Shown one piece after another: positions 31,856 through 41,807 of a stretch of DNA of 64,000 nucleotides. Origin of the DNA: Dactylellina haptotyla (Eukaryota > Ascomycota > Orbiliomycetes > Orbiliales > Orbiliaceae); the NCBI GenBank assembly GCA_031310005.1, contig CM062388.1, forward strand, positions 372,001 to 436,000. The letters run 5' to 3'. The notes beneath the pieces are model-generated. The model was not told the DNA's origin, searched no databases, and was given only the letters and a program-made list of their open reading frames with translations. A program made the translations under genes and the position numbers. How positions within the stretch are numbered: position 1 is the stretch's first letter; every line of letters starts with the position of its first letter.

Positions 31856-32858
31856 CTAGTGAAACGAAAGAAGCACCGCTACCAACAAGGCGAATGTAGC
31901 GACACCCCTCTCCACATTTGGCACATGAGCAGCATTCATCTTGATTGAAGATTCAGTGATATTCCCTCCTTTACCTGCTTCAGCCGGAGCAGCTCCGAGG
32001 TTCGCATTCTCGGCAGTTACTGCTGAGCCGCTCTCGGTTTCATTGGATCCAACTGGCAATTCCGCATCTTTTATTCCTGACTCCCTCTTGGGGAACTTGC
32101 TAGTATCGAGTTTGGGGCAGGCCTGCTTCAATGTGATCAAGGCCTCCTTGGGTGTGCCCTTCTCACCAGTCTTCACGGCTTCCTTCTCATTCTCATCGAC
32201 CTGGATGATGACTTTCTTGGGTCCCCACAGCCATGCATTTTGGGCGCCGCAGGTACTTTCCGTGCAAAATTCCTCCGGTTTCTTGGTAGATATTGTATTT
32301 AGCGTGCCACCGTCTTGGGTGAAAACTTCTTCTTCTTGAAGAATACACCATTTTTTAGTTCCCTTTTTAGGTTTCCTATTTAAATGGTATCAGTACTATA
32401 AATTGCATAAAGCATGATGTAAAATATTATATTGGAGCTTACAGATCAGTGAGACATTTATTCCAGTATACTTCGTTTATAAAGAATTGTTGTAAATCCA
32501 CATCCTTTAACCTTATGGATTTTGTGGTTGCATTCGATCTCCCAATGAATTTCAAAAAATCTGCCGGCGAGCAATTTTCATTACCGCGAATCCAGCCTTC
32601 TAAGCTCTTTAAACAGGTATCCGTGCATATCATTTCCAGCTGTTTCTCGCTGGGCATCTCGGACGGCGTTCCGAGTACGGGTTTCTGCATGATGATCGGA
32701 TGGCAGTTGACATGTTCGGAGTACGCTGCATCACATTTTGGATCCTTGCCAACGGGTTTTGGAACTAAGTTTCCTGCATTTTTCTTCATAAAGAACCCCA
32801 AGTCCGCCGTAACGAGCGTGGAGAATAGCAGGAGTGAAGACACCTTTACCCAAACCAT
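31856..32858 (-). CDS. Secreted cysteine-containing protein, probable GPI anchor
   Basis: Two exons, 32858-32443 and 32375-31856, are joined across a 67-base intron (GTAAGC to AATAG) and give 311 residues. The start is placed at the second ATG of the frame because MVWVKVSSLLLFSTLVTA is a clean signal peptide; the upstream ATG at 32924 would bury it. The mature part has scattered cysteines in pairs (KCDAAYSEHVNC, ICTDTC, ENC, NKC, WC, FCTESTC) suggesting disulphides, then a Glu/Lys/Ser-rich low-complexity region. The C-terminus is a hydrophobic tail (VATFALLVAVLLSFH), as in GPI attachment signals. It should be a wall or membrane surface protein. I recognise no named family. Confidence 0.75.
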
Positions 32859-33913
32859 CTTGAACTTTTGTGTTGAAAGGATCGTGGGAGGAAAGTCGTA
32901 AGGGAGTGAACAGCCCAAAGGCAACAGACGCTATGAGAAAAAAGAGGAAAAAAGAGTGAATAGCTCGAAGAGCGTGAAACCTCGTTTCTACCGACGAAAG
33001 TCTAGAACCATCATCCTCTGAATTGATTCTTTTTCCAATGTGGACAAGATATGGAGTTTATATACGTCTTGGCTCGAAATCCGCATGTGGTGGTTATTGT
33101 TGTTGTTCACCCAAACTCGGCTAAGGCGGCTTGGGCGACCAAATTCGGCTCCCACGAACATCAAGAGTTACTAGAACCGCAACTAGACCCTCCATGGCTG
33201 GATTCCTCTAAATGTGGATCCGTAGAGCCCAGCATTAGATTTGATTCCCATAAAATCTGCACACAGGTGTCCTCAACGGCTCCGCATTGCATTTCAAAAC
33301 TCGGGGTAACAGAAAACAGCTCTGATAGTCGATCTATCGCGATAGTGGTATCGGTATCGTCTGATAGAGTTGGTTAATCGGTCCCGATTTAACGTTTCGG
33401 GGTCGACAGCTAAGGTTCTCTAATTCTCTTAGGTAATGCAAGTACAAGAGATTTTGAAAGCTTGGCCCTTTTAATATATACTATTTCTGGAAATGCGGCC
33501 GTTCGCATCGAGTAGAAAGCCAGAAGGATTGAGTGATCCAGTTCGTTTCCTGAATGCTTATTTCCATCCTAATGTCGACAAGTCTTGGCACGCCGCACCC
33601 TTATCGGCTGCTCTGTCCTGCCAAGATGTCAGGATCGGCCCAAAGTAGATGAATAGAGTCCGGAATATCGGAATAATGGTATTTGAACATTTACAACATT
33701 AGCATACAAATTGGACATTCGCCGCGTACGCGACGGTGTGTGACTAGCCTAAACTATCGTGATATCTAAGGCTTGGGCGAAATGAGAGTACTAAGAAAGG
33801 CTTATATCCTGCCCAGGTATTGATACCAGTCTTTTAGAGAATGCTGGGGCAATTCTGTGCTCATTATCCGGTATATTCTTAGCGAGAACACATTGAATAT
33901 TTCGTTGATACTC
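32859..33913. other. Intergenic region
   Basis: The promoter side of the Cys-containing secreted gene and the 3' side of the repeat protein gene. A 108-codon plus-strand frame at 33051-33377 has no features and I do not call it. Confidence 0.45.
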
Positions 33914-34651
33914 TTAGAAGGAGCTGTCGAGATCGGTGTAAGACCTAGCCATCGGTATATTTCCTAGCGTAAACTTGCTCTTCAATGCAGATGGATAAGT
34001 AGGACTTTTTCCTGAACCCATCATTCGACCAACAGTCAAATCATCATACTGACTCTTCGTTTCCTCCATTGGCATATCATCAAGATTGGTGATAGAGGTC
34101 GCCACTGGGATATCGCCCCAAGCAAGTTTCTTCTTCATAGCATCAGGATAGGTTGCGCCTTGATCCGGATCAAAAATGCGGCCAACGGTAACATCATCAG
34201 CTTGATCTAGTATATCTCCTTCGGGATACCCGTAGACACCGGTATACGAAGTTGCCATAGGGATATTAGCCAGTTTAAAATTTCCACCCATGGCATCTGG
34301 ATAAGTATCTCTTTGGTCGTCTAGGATCAAGCCTGCCGTCATGTCGGTGATATCGTCGAACTGGGCCAGTCCTGCAGCGTTCTGTAGATCCGCATAAGAG
34401 GTGGCTAGTGGTATATCTTCGAAACCGAACTGGTCTCCAAACGCATCCGGGTATGGGTCGGTGTTGTAAGGATAACCGCCTACATGAGTAGTTGCTAGAA
34501 CATCATCCTCAACGAAATCGCCGTCATCTACAGAAGCGTCTAGCTCGAAATCCGATACTGAAGATTCGTCGGGTATATAGCCAAGTTTCAGCGTAGAACA
34601 GCTCACGGAGGCGCAAAAGGCTGTTATCGACAGAATTTTAGATACTTTCAT
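33914..34651 (-). CDS. Secreted protein of four ~51-residue tandem repeats
   Basis: A single-exon gene of 245 residues. The start is placed at 34651 because MKVSKILSITAFCASVSC is a good signal peptide; the frame opens further upstream, at 34717. After an acidic stretch (about 28-50) come four imperfect repeats. Each starts at a Tyr-Pro-Asp/Ser-Ala block (Tyr67, Tyr117, Tyr168, Tyr219; spacing 50, 51, 51). The unit reads T-Y-P-D-A-M, a basic or Gly-rich patch, then I-P-[MLV]-A-[TR]-S-Y, then a linker with DD-[VIL]-T-[VD]-G-R. The fourth unit ends the protein after its ARSY block. There are almost no cysteines after the signal. I see no enzyme motif and no regular dibasic processing sites. It may be a structural, adhesive or effector-type secreted protein. 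I know no named family for the repeat. Confidence 0.8.
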   Translation of the reverse strand: MKVSKILSITAFCASVSCSTLKLGYIPDESSVSDFELDASVDDGDFVEDDVLATTHVGGYPYNTDPYPDAFGDQFGFEDIPLATSYADLQNAAGLAQFDDITDMTAGLILDDQRDTYPDAMGGNFKLANIPMATSYTGVYGYPEGDILDQADDVTVGRIFDPDQGATYPDAMKKKLAWGDIPVATSITNLDDMPMEETKSQYDDLTVGRMMGSGKSPTYPSALKSKFTLGNIPMARSYTDLDSSF

Positions 34652-35592
34652 TTTTCTATATTGATACACGCTGACGCCGATTTTATCTCTGCTTCGGAAT
34701 ATAAAAAATAAGGGCACTGTAAATTTTCAGTGTACGTGTTTTTATCTTGCTAAAAAATAATAAAAATATTTTCGTTCGAATTGTATTAAGAAGCGTGAAA
34801 GCGCAATTGCGGCAGTTTTATATCAACACAGACGTTTGCAAGATACCACGCATTTTCCCACGCCACCAAGTTATACAAGGCTCGTTCTAATCGAGCATCT
34901 TCCCTGGTTTCTCCTAAGCTTGGAATTAAAAGACAAGCCTTCTGAGGCACTTTCAATTTTTGGGAAAGCGTCCAATAGCTCATGATTTCAGGAACTTTGC
35001 GTCTAGTGTTACTTTGTTGCATTTTGGTATACCAACGCAATTCGGTTACTTACAACTTGTAAGATCCTCTTAGCTTATTCATAGAGTGTAAATCGAACTT
35101 ACGAATTGTAAATTTAACGGAATGGGAGGCATGTAGACTATCTCCAAACGAGAGGCAGTTACAGAGATCGACGTAGGGCTACCGTGTAATTCACGGGGAG
35201 ATACTCCCTACGATGCCTTTATGTAGTAGTGCAACTCACCCATCATGAGATCCGATAGCCGATCCATACCGATTAAGTGAATGATGCGTCCAAGCTATCC
35301 AACAATTGGCTGGATGTTGATAAGAGTCGACTACAGATCTTGAGATCACACCTATTCATAGTATCTGACAGCAGTGTCTTTAGTCCCGCGGTCTCTACCG
35401 ACGTCTCACACTCTTCTGTCTTCTTTATTCATTCCGCCTTCTGAAAATTTGCGCCGTAAATATATTGAATCGTGAAGGTCTATATATCATCCTATATAAT
35501 TGATATGCAGCTATAGAAGCTCTTACATCAATACCAAAATGCATCGTATCACCGCAAATAAGTCTTATCAGGCGTAGTAGCCAGCTCTTCGG
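34652..35592. other. Intergenic region between divergent genes
   Basis: The promoters of the repeat protein (-) and the zinc-module gene (+) lie here. An 84-codon minus-strand frame at 34786-35040 has an ATG but no recognisable features. No RNA gene is seen. Confidence 0.45.
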
Positions 35593-36990
35593 ATGTCTCT
35601 TGTTTTGGTGCCCTCTGAATTCGATATGTTCCGAAATTCATTCTCCTCTCGCCCCCAGTGGGCTGCTAATGCCAGCAACTCCAACTACTTCGACCCCGGC
35701 CGTACGAACAACTTCAATCGCTTCTACCAAGAATTCCGCCGTCAGTTCGGCCTAAATAACTCTCAAAACGACTACACAAGCTGGCCTCCCTGGTCTAACT
35801 CTAGCGATCCTCGCGACCCCTTCACAGCGCACAATTGGCAAAACGACGACCGTATGCGCTTCGAATTCCTCGATAGCCTCAGAGGCAACTTTTCCGGTAA
35901 CGGCAATATCTACGACTCCTGGGCCAACTCGAACCGTTTCATTCGCGGCGGCCCTCCCGGAAGATGTAAATACAGATCGAGAAATGGTACCCGCTGTGGA
36001 GAACAGCGGCGTAATCCGCACGCACGCTTCTGCGACTTCCACAGCTTCTCGCTCGAAGACGACGGCGTAGCGTACGATAGCCCCTATGATCGCGACGATA
36101 GGTACACCAGAAAACGGTGGCGTCGGGGATCCGGGAACAGATATTCCCGCTTCACAGATTGGGCGTCGCATGATCCCCGTTCCGCCGCGTACGAAGCCGC
36201 AATGGCCGACCGCGAAGACCGCGAGAATATGCGCAGGCATTGGGAAACCCGGTTCAACCGCTTCTCAAAATACCACGACATCCCATTCGATTATTCCTTC
36301 AACGGGTCCGGTGGCCCCTCTCTTTCGCCACAGCAGGCAGTGTGGATTAGCATCCGCGAAATAGACGCGGATAACTGGCCGTTCTATTTAAAATGCGGTA
36401 TTTGTCGTAAAATCCTCAACGATCCAGTTCATTACACCAACCCGACGACTTCCTCCAACATTGTCGCATGTCGTAGTTGCGTCCCATCCACACCATCCGG
36501 CGGGGAATATAACCCGCAAACCTCTTACTGGCGCGCAGCATTCTTCCCCCAAAGCTACGCCGGCCCCGGGAGCGGAACTAATTCCAACTTCACCCTCGCA
36601 CCAGCAACAGAGGTATCCCTCCTCCGGTCATACTTTGAGCAAAACTTCACGCAGGCAATTCAACAGGAGGCACCCCGCCAGATATGTTACTTCTGCCAAC
36701 GGCCCATGACGAATCCTGTGGTTACTTGCGCAAATGTACCCCCGCAATTCTGGGGACTCACACACGGGAACTTACCACCCATCGGACCTGTGAAGCACGC
36801 GTTCTGTATGGGCTGTCTGGATGACTATAGGTACAAAGGTGCTGCGGTGGACTTTGCAACCTGCCCGTTTAGAGATAACTGCTGGAGCTCCGCGCATCGC
36901 TTCACGCTGGACGGAGAGTATCATCGGGAAGCACAGGCTATCGCCGGACGAGCGTGGGATAAGGCATTGCAGATGGCACAATTTATATAA
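35593..36990 (+). CDS. Multi-zinc-module protein, possible RING/U-box-like E3
   Basis: A single-exon gene of 465 residues. The N-terminal 115 residues are Asn/Ser/Phe-rich. Residues 125-150 hold a C-x9-C-x11-C-x2-H module (CKYRSRNGTRC, then FCDFH), similar in form to the KANSL2/INO80D-type potential DNA-binding zinc module. A basic, Arg-rich region follows. At 268-296 there is CGICRKILNDPV with a later CRSC. At 365-424 there is CYFCQRPMTNPVVTC, HAFCMGCLDDY and a CPF. The last two look like RING or U-box halves (Cys pair, 'DPV/NPV', second Cys pair, CP). A ubiquitin-ligase role is possible but unproven; spacing does not match a textbook RING. There is no signal peptide, and it is likely cytosolic or nuclear. 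It converges on SSL2. Confidence 0.75.
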   Translation: MSLVLVPSEFDMFRNSFSSRPQWAANASNSNYFDPGRTNNFNRFYQEFRRQFGLNNSQNDYTSWPPWSNSSDPRDPFTAHNWQNDDRMRFEFLDSLRGNFSGNGNIYDSWANSNRFIRGGPPGRCKYRSRNGTRCGEQRRNPHARFCDFHSFSLEDDGVAYDSPYDRDDRYTRKRWRRGSGNRYSRFTDWASHDPRSAAYEAAMADREDRENMRRHWETRFNRFSKYHDIPFDYSFNGSGGPSLSPQQAVWISIREIDADNWPFYLKCGICRKILNDPVHYTNPTTSSNIVACRSCVPSTPSGGEYNPQTSYWRAAFFPQSYAGPGSGTNSNFTLAPATEVSLLRSYFEQNFTQAIQQEAPRQICYFCQRPMTNPVVTCANVPPQFWGLTHGNLPPIGPVKHAFCMGCLDDYRYKGAAVDFATCPFRDNCWSSAHRFTLDGEYHREAQAIAGRAWDKALQMAQFI

Positions 36991-37366
36991 AGGCTTCTTC
37001 GTTCAAAATTTAAGGGAAAAAGTGATATTTTGTTTATTATTTTTCGTATAAAACAAGACCCGTGCTAGGCAGTAGTTACCAACGAGCGTCTTCTCTCACC
37101 ACATTTCCTCAAAAAAAAGCAGTAATAATACACATCCCGGTCTATCAGCAAAGACAGAAGAAAGAATAAAACAACTCCACAAATGCATACAATCTAAACC
37201 TACCTACCAAAGTGAACTTGCCTACGACATCGAACGGTCACATATTCCCCCACCCTCTATCACACAATTTCATCCTCCTCGTATCGCCTTTAATTCTATT
37301 CCTCTCCACCTCATCCACTTTCGCAACTGCCTTCGTAAAAGCGGTGGTTTTAAGGTCGCAAGCTTT
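36991..37366. other. 3' region between convergent genes
   Basis: The 3' ends of the zinc-module gene (+) and SSL2 (-) meet here. Sequence is A/T-rich with A-runs; no gene. Confidence 0.6.
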
Positions 37367-40303
37367 CTAGCCTCGCGCCCGCTTAACCATCTCACTCTTC
37401 AATTTCTTCATAAATTTATTCTGTTGGCCGGGCGCAAATTTCATCTTCTTGTTCGCGCTAGCATTCTGCTCAACATACGCCATTGTATCACCACCAGATA
37501 ATCCGGATAGTTTCGCCATATTACGTTTGACAACTGGACCTCGCTTGTAGTCGCTCCGCGTGCGGTCGAAGAACCCGCCGTCGCTTTCCTTTTCTATAGA
37601 GTTGACATCGGCGTTTTGACTGTTCTCAAGCAGTACGGTCTGGAGTAGTTCTCGCCGTTCGGCCGGGGTGTCATACGCTAGACCTGGGAGCTTCTCGATA
37701 CCCTGAAGGTGGGTAATGACTTTGAAAGCGTATCCTTGGTCGACGAGGAAGGCTTGTCGCTTGGATGAGTAGTACATTTCTGCGGTATCCTTGCTCACGA
37801 GAGAATAAAAGAATGCGTTGAAGCCTTCGTCATTTCTGCGCTTGGCTCGTAGAATTCGACCTAATCTCTGTGCTTCCTGTCTTCGAGAACCGTAGTGTGA
37901 GGACACCTGGATTAAACAAGTGGCCTCGGGGAGATCCAAACTGGTGTCACCGATTTTAGATAGGAAAACCGTGTTGATGAGTTCGTTACGTTGGAAATTT
38001 TGCAGAATCTTCAAACGTTCCGACTGTGGGGTACCACCATAAATATATGGTTTGTTCAGCTTACGAGCGTAAGCAGCCAGTGCGAACACGTTATCAGAGA
38101 AAACAATGACCTTGTCGCCACGTTTCTCGTGATAGTCGATGAGGAACTGACATGCTTGGAACCTATAGTTATTATAAAATTAATATTGCTATACGAATTG
38201 ACAGCTGATGAGAGTTCAATGGCATACTTCCGGGGGTTCATAATATAAAACAGTGCGCGCTTCCTTGGAGTTTCGTTGAGATACTCTTGATAGAATTCTG
38301 TAGTCATAGGGCACCAGACTTCCGCGCACTGAACCCTAGCGATATGTCCTTGCTCGGACAGCTCCATCCAGTTCGCCTCGTACAACTTCGGCCCGATTAA
38401 GAAGTTCAAATCTTGAATCTTGTCGTCCTCACGAAGCAATGTCGCAGTGAGACCTAACTTTGCGTGGGTAGCAATGGAATGGATGACTTTTCTGAAAATG
38501 TTGGCTGGGACGACGTGAACCTCGTCTAGTAAGAGAAGTCCCCACTCTCTGCCCATTAAGAAGTCCATCATCTTTTGAGAGTCGTGAGAGCGTGTTCGGG
38601 AGTTGGTGACCATGGAGTATGTGGTAACAATAATACCAGCATCACCGCGGAATCGCTCCTTGTTTTCGGCGGTGAAAATGGCAATTTGATCAGGATTTAT
38701 CGTACTCCACTTCAAGAACTCATTTCTCCACTGAACGACAGACATGCTAGAGTTTTTGTTAACACCACGAATTGCAGGGTGGTGAGTAAATTATACGTAC
38801 GAAGATGTGCAGAGAACGACGACACTCTTCTTGATTGTACAAGCTGCAGTGATCCCCACAAGAGTCTTTCCAGCACCGCACGGCAAGACAATAATACCGC
38901 TTTTAGCTCTACCGTTACCAAACATCTTACTTAAACTCTTCTCTTGATAATGTCGGATCTGAGCCTGTGGTCGTAAATCCATATCAAGGTTCGCGTTTCG
39001 AGAGTCGTTTCGGAAATCGTATTCCTCCAGCAAGGGGTATCCCAATGTCAGACATTGCTTTTGAACCTTCTCTACACCTTCAGCACAGACTTCGAAGGAA
39101 TGGACGGCCTCAGCTTCTTCGTCGTCGTCGTCATCCTCTTCGCCCTCCTTAAGTGCTGTAACGCTGGCGAATAACTCTTCGGCACTGTCCATCTTCGGTT
39201 GTTCCTCTCCCTCGATTCCATTTTGTTGTATAATTTGTTGACCCTGCGCGATTCCGGCGGCAATCTTCGTACCTGGGATGACCAACGCCCCCATCTTGGG
39301 CGCACTTTCTTTCGTGATACCATCGCCATCCGCACCAGAATCGGAATTTATCCTCTGTTCGCTGATAACCTGATCCTTGAGTAGGATCTGTAACATCTTC
39401 ATATCCGAGCTTTCCAAGAAGTACCGATTGTGCTTGAGCACAAGTTTGACTTTGCCGTAGGATCCGGTGCAGCCATTGATGAACTGTACGATTTCGTCGG
39501 GAATTGGGATTTTCGAAAACCGGTCCAATACGGCAACGATATCTTTCGGGTCGAGACCAACGGAGACCTGAGAGCATTTCAAACATAGCGTTAGCCATGC
39601 CTACCCTCCACTTCCAAGAACGTAACAAGGTAGTCCGATAGCGCGTTTTGGGCTTACAGCAGCGTATAGGGAGTGTGGCGTAATTCTATACTCGTGTAGA
39701 TAGGTCGGCCGGGATAACGGTTCGGCGATAGCGGTCAAGAAGTCCTGGGCAGCCGGGGCGAGCGGTGAGAAGCTCTCGAGGATGATCTTGCCGTTTCGCG
39801 GGTTGATCCACATGGGACGGGACTCATGGTCCGGCTTCATCTTGAGGAAGCTCAGCTCATCGCGTTTGAAGAGACGGGTTACGGCATCACCGGTGGGGAT
39901 GGTGGACGATCGCTCGCGGGTGCCGGTGAAGGAGAACTTGTCGAGGACACCTGGAGTGCACGAACACACGCGACAATTCAGTCAGAGACAGGTATTCATC
40001 ACGTATCACGCGGGTGGTCTACGGATATGATATGGATCAGGAGAATGGATGGCACCATACGGGTGATTGCGCCCTGTTCTTCCTCGTCGGGGACGTCCTC
40101 CTCGAGCTCGTCGCCGTCGACAGCGTCTTCATCGCTGGAGACATCGGCTTTGGCCCGCTTGGTTCCCGCCGCTGGCTTGGAGAGTTCAGCTGTAGCACAG
40201 AGTTAGCTTCCAAGATAGCTCCAGAATACAACTGCGAGTTGAAGGAGCTCAGATGGGGCTAATTTGGACGCGTACTGATCGAGCCTTTCCGTTTCGTCGC
40301 CAT
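37367..40303 (-). CDS. SSL2: XPB/Ssl2 DNA helicase subunit of TFIIH
   Basis: Six exons on the minus strand: 40303-40276, 40189-40061, 39950-39658, 39567-38801, 38746-38228 and 38162-37367, closing in frame at 843 residues, the size of the family. The N-terminus starts MATKRKGSI and has an acidic stretch ([10 protein letters not shown]). Motif I is PCGAGKT (379-385). Motif II is DEVH (480-483). [10 protein letters not shown] carries the RED motif of XPB. Motif VI is [11 protein letters not shown] in the last exon. The protein is the 3'-5' ATP-dependent helicase/translocase of TFIIH, opening promoters for RNA polymerase II and acting in nucleotide excision repair in the nucleus. The start codon sits 298 bases from that of a divergent small gene, so they share one promoter region. 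Confidence 0.97.
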
Positions 40304-40601
40304 CGTTGCTGCTTGAAGATGTTGGGAAGCAGAGCGATGGCGATGTTGGAGGAGAGATGGTGATGATGAGGTCGAGCAGGATCTCACCGCCATTTGCCGC
40401 CAATTAGTAACGCGGACTGCACCGCCACCTTTTCGAGATGAATGTGTTGTTGTTAGGTGTGGCTGGTGAGGAAGTGGCCTGACATCACCTTTCTTGTCTT
40501 CCTTTTATCCTTCCGCTCTCTCTCTCTTTGGCACAAAACACTTCTCGGTCCTGCGGTAGAGGGAATGCAGATTTGATGATAACGACCGGACTCGCTTCAA
40601 T
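40304..40601. promoter_or_regulatory. Shared divergent promoter of SSL2 and the small five-exon gene
   Basis: A 298-base gap between two start codons on opposite strands. It holds a CT-rich run (TCTCTCTCT, near 40519) and one copy of the GTGTGGCTGGTG word (40457-40468) that also occurs upstream of ALG1. Transcription in both directions must be directed from here. Confidence 0.55.
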
Positions 40602-41207
40602 ATGAATACTGTGGGTGCTTCTCTATCTCGTTGCGTATCTACCGCTAACTAATTGGGTCTACTAGGTTAAATCTTTCTGGTACGCCGTTTACACTGCGCC
40701 GACAGTTCCCGCCACTGCTCTCTTTCGCTCGAATATATCGCTAATGCGCAACCGCTGCTTTGTAGGATTGGATGGGGCTCCCTGATAGTCGGTATGCTTC
40801 ATATAAGTTGCCACATTCTTCTGTAGCATTGAATGCTAATTGCTGCGGAATAGGTGGTGGAGCGGCATACTACTTTGCCAAACAATCCATTGACGCCGAA
40901 CGACGGGAGAAACACTACCAGCGGATATTAGCCCAGCGACGTCAGTATTCACTATATCGACCCCATTATTGGCTACCCCTCCAGTTATCTAATATATGAA
41001 ACAGGCAACGAAGAACTTGAGGCCCGCGGACACGCTTCAGCCAGTACAGAGTCCGCACGAGATCACCTAGCCGCACAGCTATCCGAAGTACAAGAACCCG
41101 CACCGACAAGACACACCCCGGACGACGAAGAAGAGCGGGTAAGCTCGAAGAGCAAATTCGAAGCATCACAACCTTACAAAGCGCGGCGAGGGGATCGGTT
41201 TAGTTAA
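40602..41207 (+). CDS. Small probable mitochondrial protein (DUF4748-like), five tiny exons
   Basis: Proposed exons are 40602-40610, 40666-40679, 40766-40791, 40854-40940 and 41005-41207. All phases close to give 112 residues. The first exon is only nine bases (Met-Asn-Thr) and the second fourteen. Three of the four introns have GCTAAC/GCTAAT branch points, and all have GT-AG ends. The N-terminus (VKSFWIGWGSLIVGGGAAYYFAKQ, split over exons) is a short hydrophobic Gly-rich segment followed by a basic/acidic helix (SIDAERREKHYQR). This matches the pattern of fungal DUF4748-like small proteins, which look mitochondrial. The C-terminal half is polar and ends KARRGDRFS. Function is unknown. The model is hand-built, but the combined phase match over four introns makes chance unlikely. 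It is transcribed away from SSL2. Confidence 0.8.
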
Positions 41208-41585
41208 GGTTCCGACACATCCACCAGCCAGATCCACGATATGTTTTGTATATAGCGACCAGCTTTTGATTTCGAGCATTAGACATCCCGATAGAGCGCA
41301 AAGCTAAGATTGTACGAGTATGAAGCGAAAAAAGAAACTCCCGATTATAACTTCACTACTTTATTTGAACTATCTGCTCATACCGCCTGATGTTCGGAGA
41401 ATTATGTGCAGTGATGCACTATTGTGATTGATATAATTTCTAAATACACCCGCGCCATTGACGCCATGAAAACCAAAGAAAAAAAACCTGGAGCTATGAT
41501 GCTATTTCCAAACCAGTAACAATGCCTCCAACCGAAAAAAAAGACCCAATAAATTCAAAATATCTCTCAATTCGAATAGAAGCCA
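41208..41585. other. Intergenic region
   Basis: The 3' region of the small five-exon gene. A/T-rich, no gene. Confidence 0.5.
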
Positions 41586-41807
41586 TTATCTTGAACAGCA
41601 GTGTCCTCCCAAAGCACCGAGGGTACTTCCAGCCTCGGGTGCGTCACTCCGGCCCGCAACAGCAGGTGCCACAAACGGGACCGTGAGCCCGCCAAGAAGG
41701 TATCCGTACATTATTATCGTGGAGGTGGACAGTCGGGTGGCGGGTCGGTACCCGTGTGTCGCATACTGCGAGAACTGTCGGACAAGGTGGACGGTTGGGG
41801 AAGTCAT
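41586..41807 (-). CDS. Possible small membrane/mitochondrial protein (73 aa)
   Basis: An ATG-started minus-strand frame of 73 residues. The N-terminal half has Arg, Ser, Thr and His but no acidic residues (MTSPTVHLVRQFSQYATHGY), as in a mitochondrial presequence. A hydrophobic helix follows (IIMYGYLLGGLTVPFVAPA). Codons mostly end in C or G, and the upstream sequence is pyrimidine-rich, as in expressed fungal genes. I recognise no family. The opposite strand is also open over much of the same region (41601-41867), which lowers confidence. Confidence 0.35.
   Translation of the reverse strand: MTSPTVHLVRQFSQYATHGYRPATRLSTSTIIMYGYLLGGLTVPFVAPAVAGRSDAPEAGSTLGALGGHCCSR

Noticed and set aside
33914-34651. 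Reading the repeat protein as a kexin-processed peptide (RiPP-type) precursor
   Set aside because: Repeats and a signal peptide fit, but regular Lys-Arg sites between units are missing, so processing of that kind is not supported.
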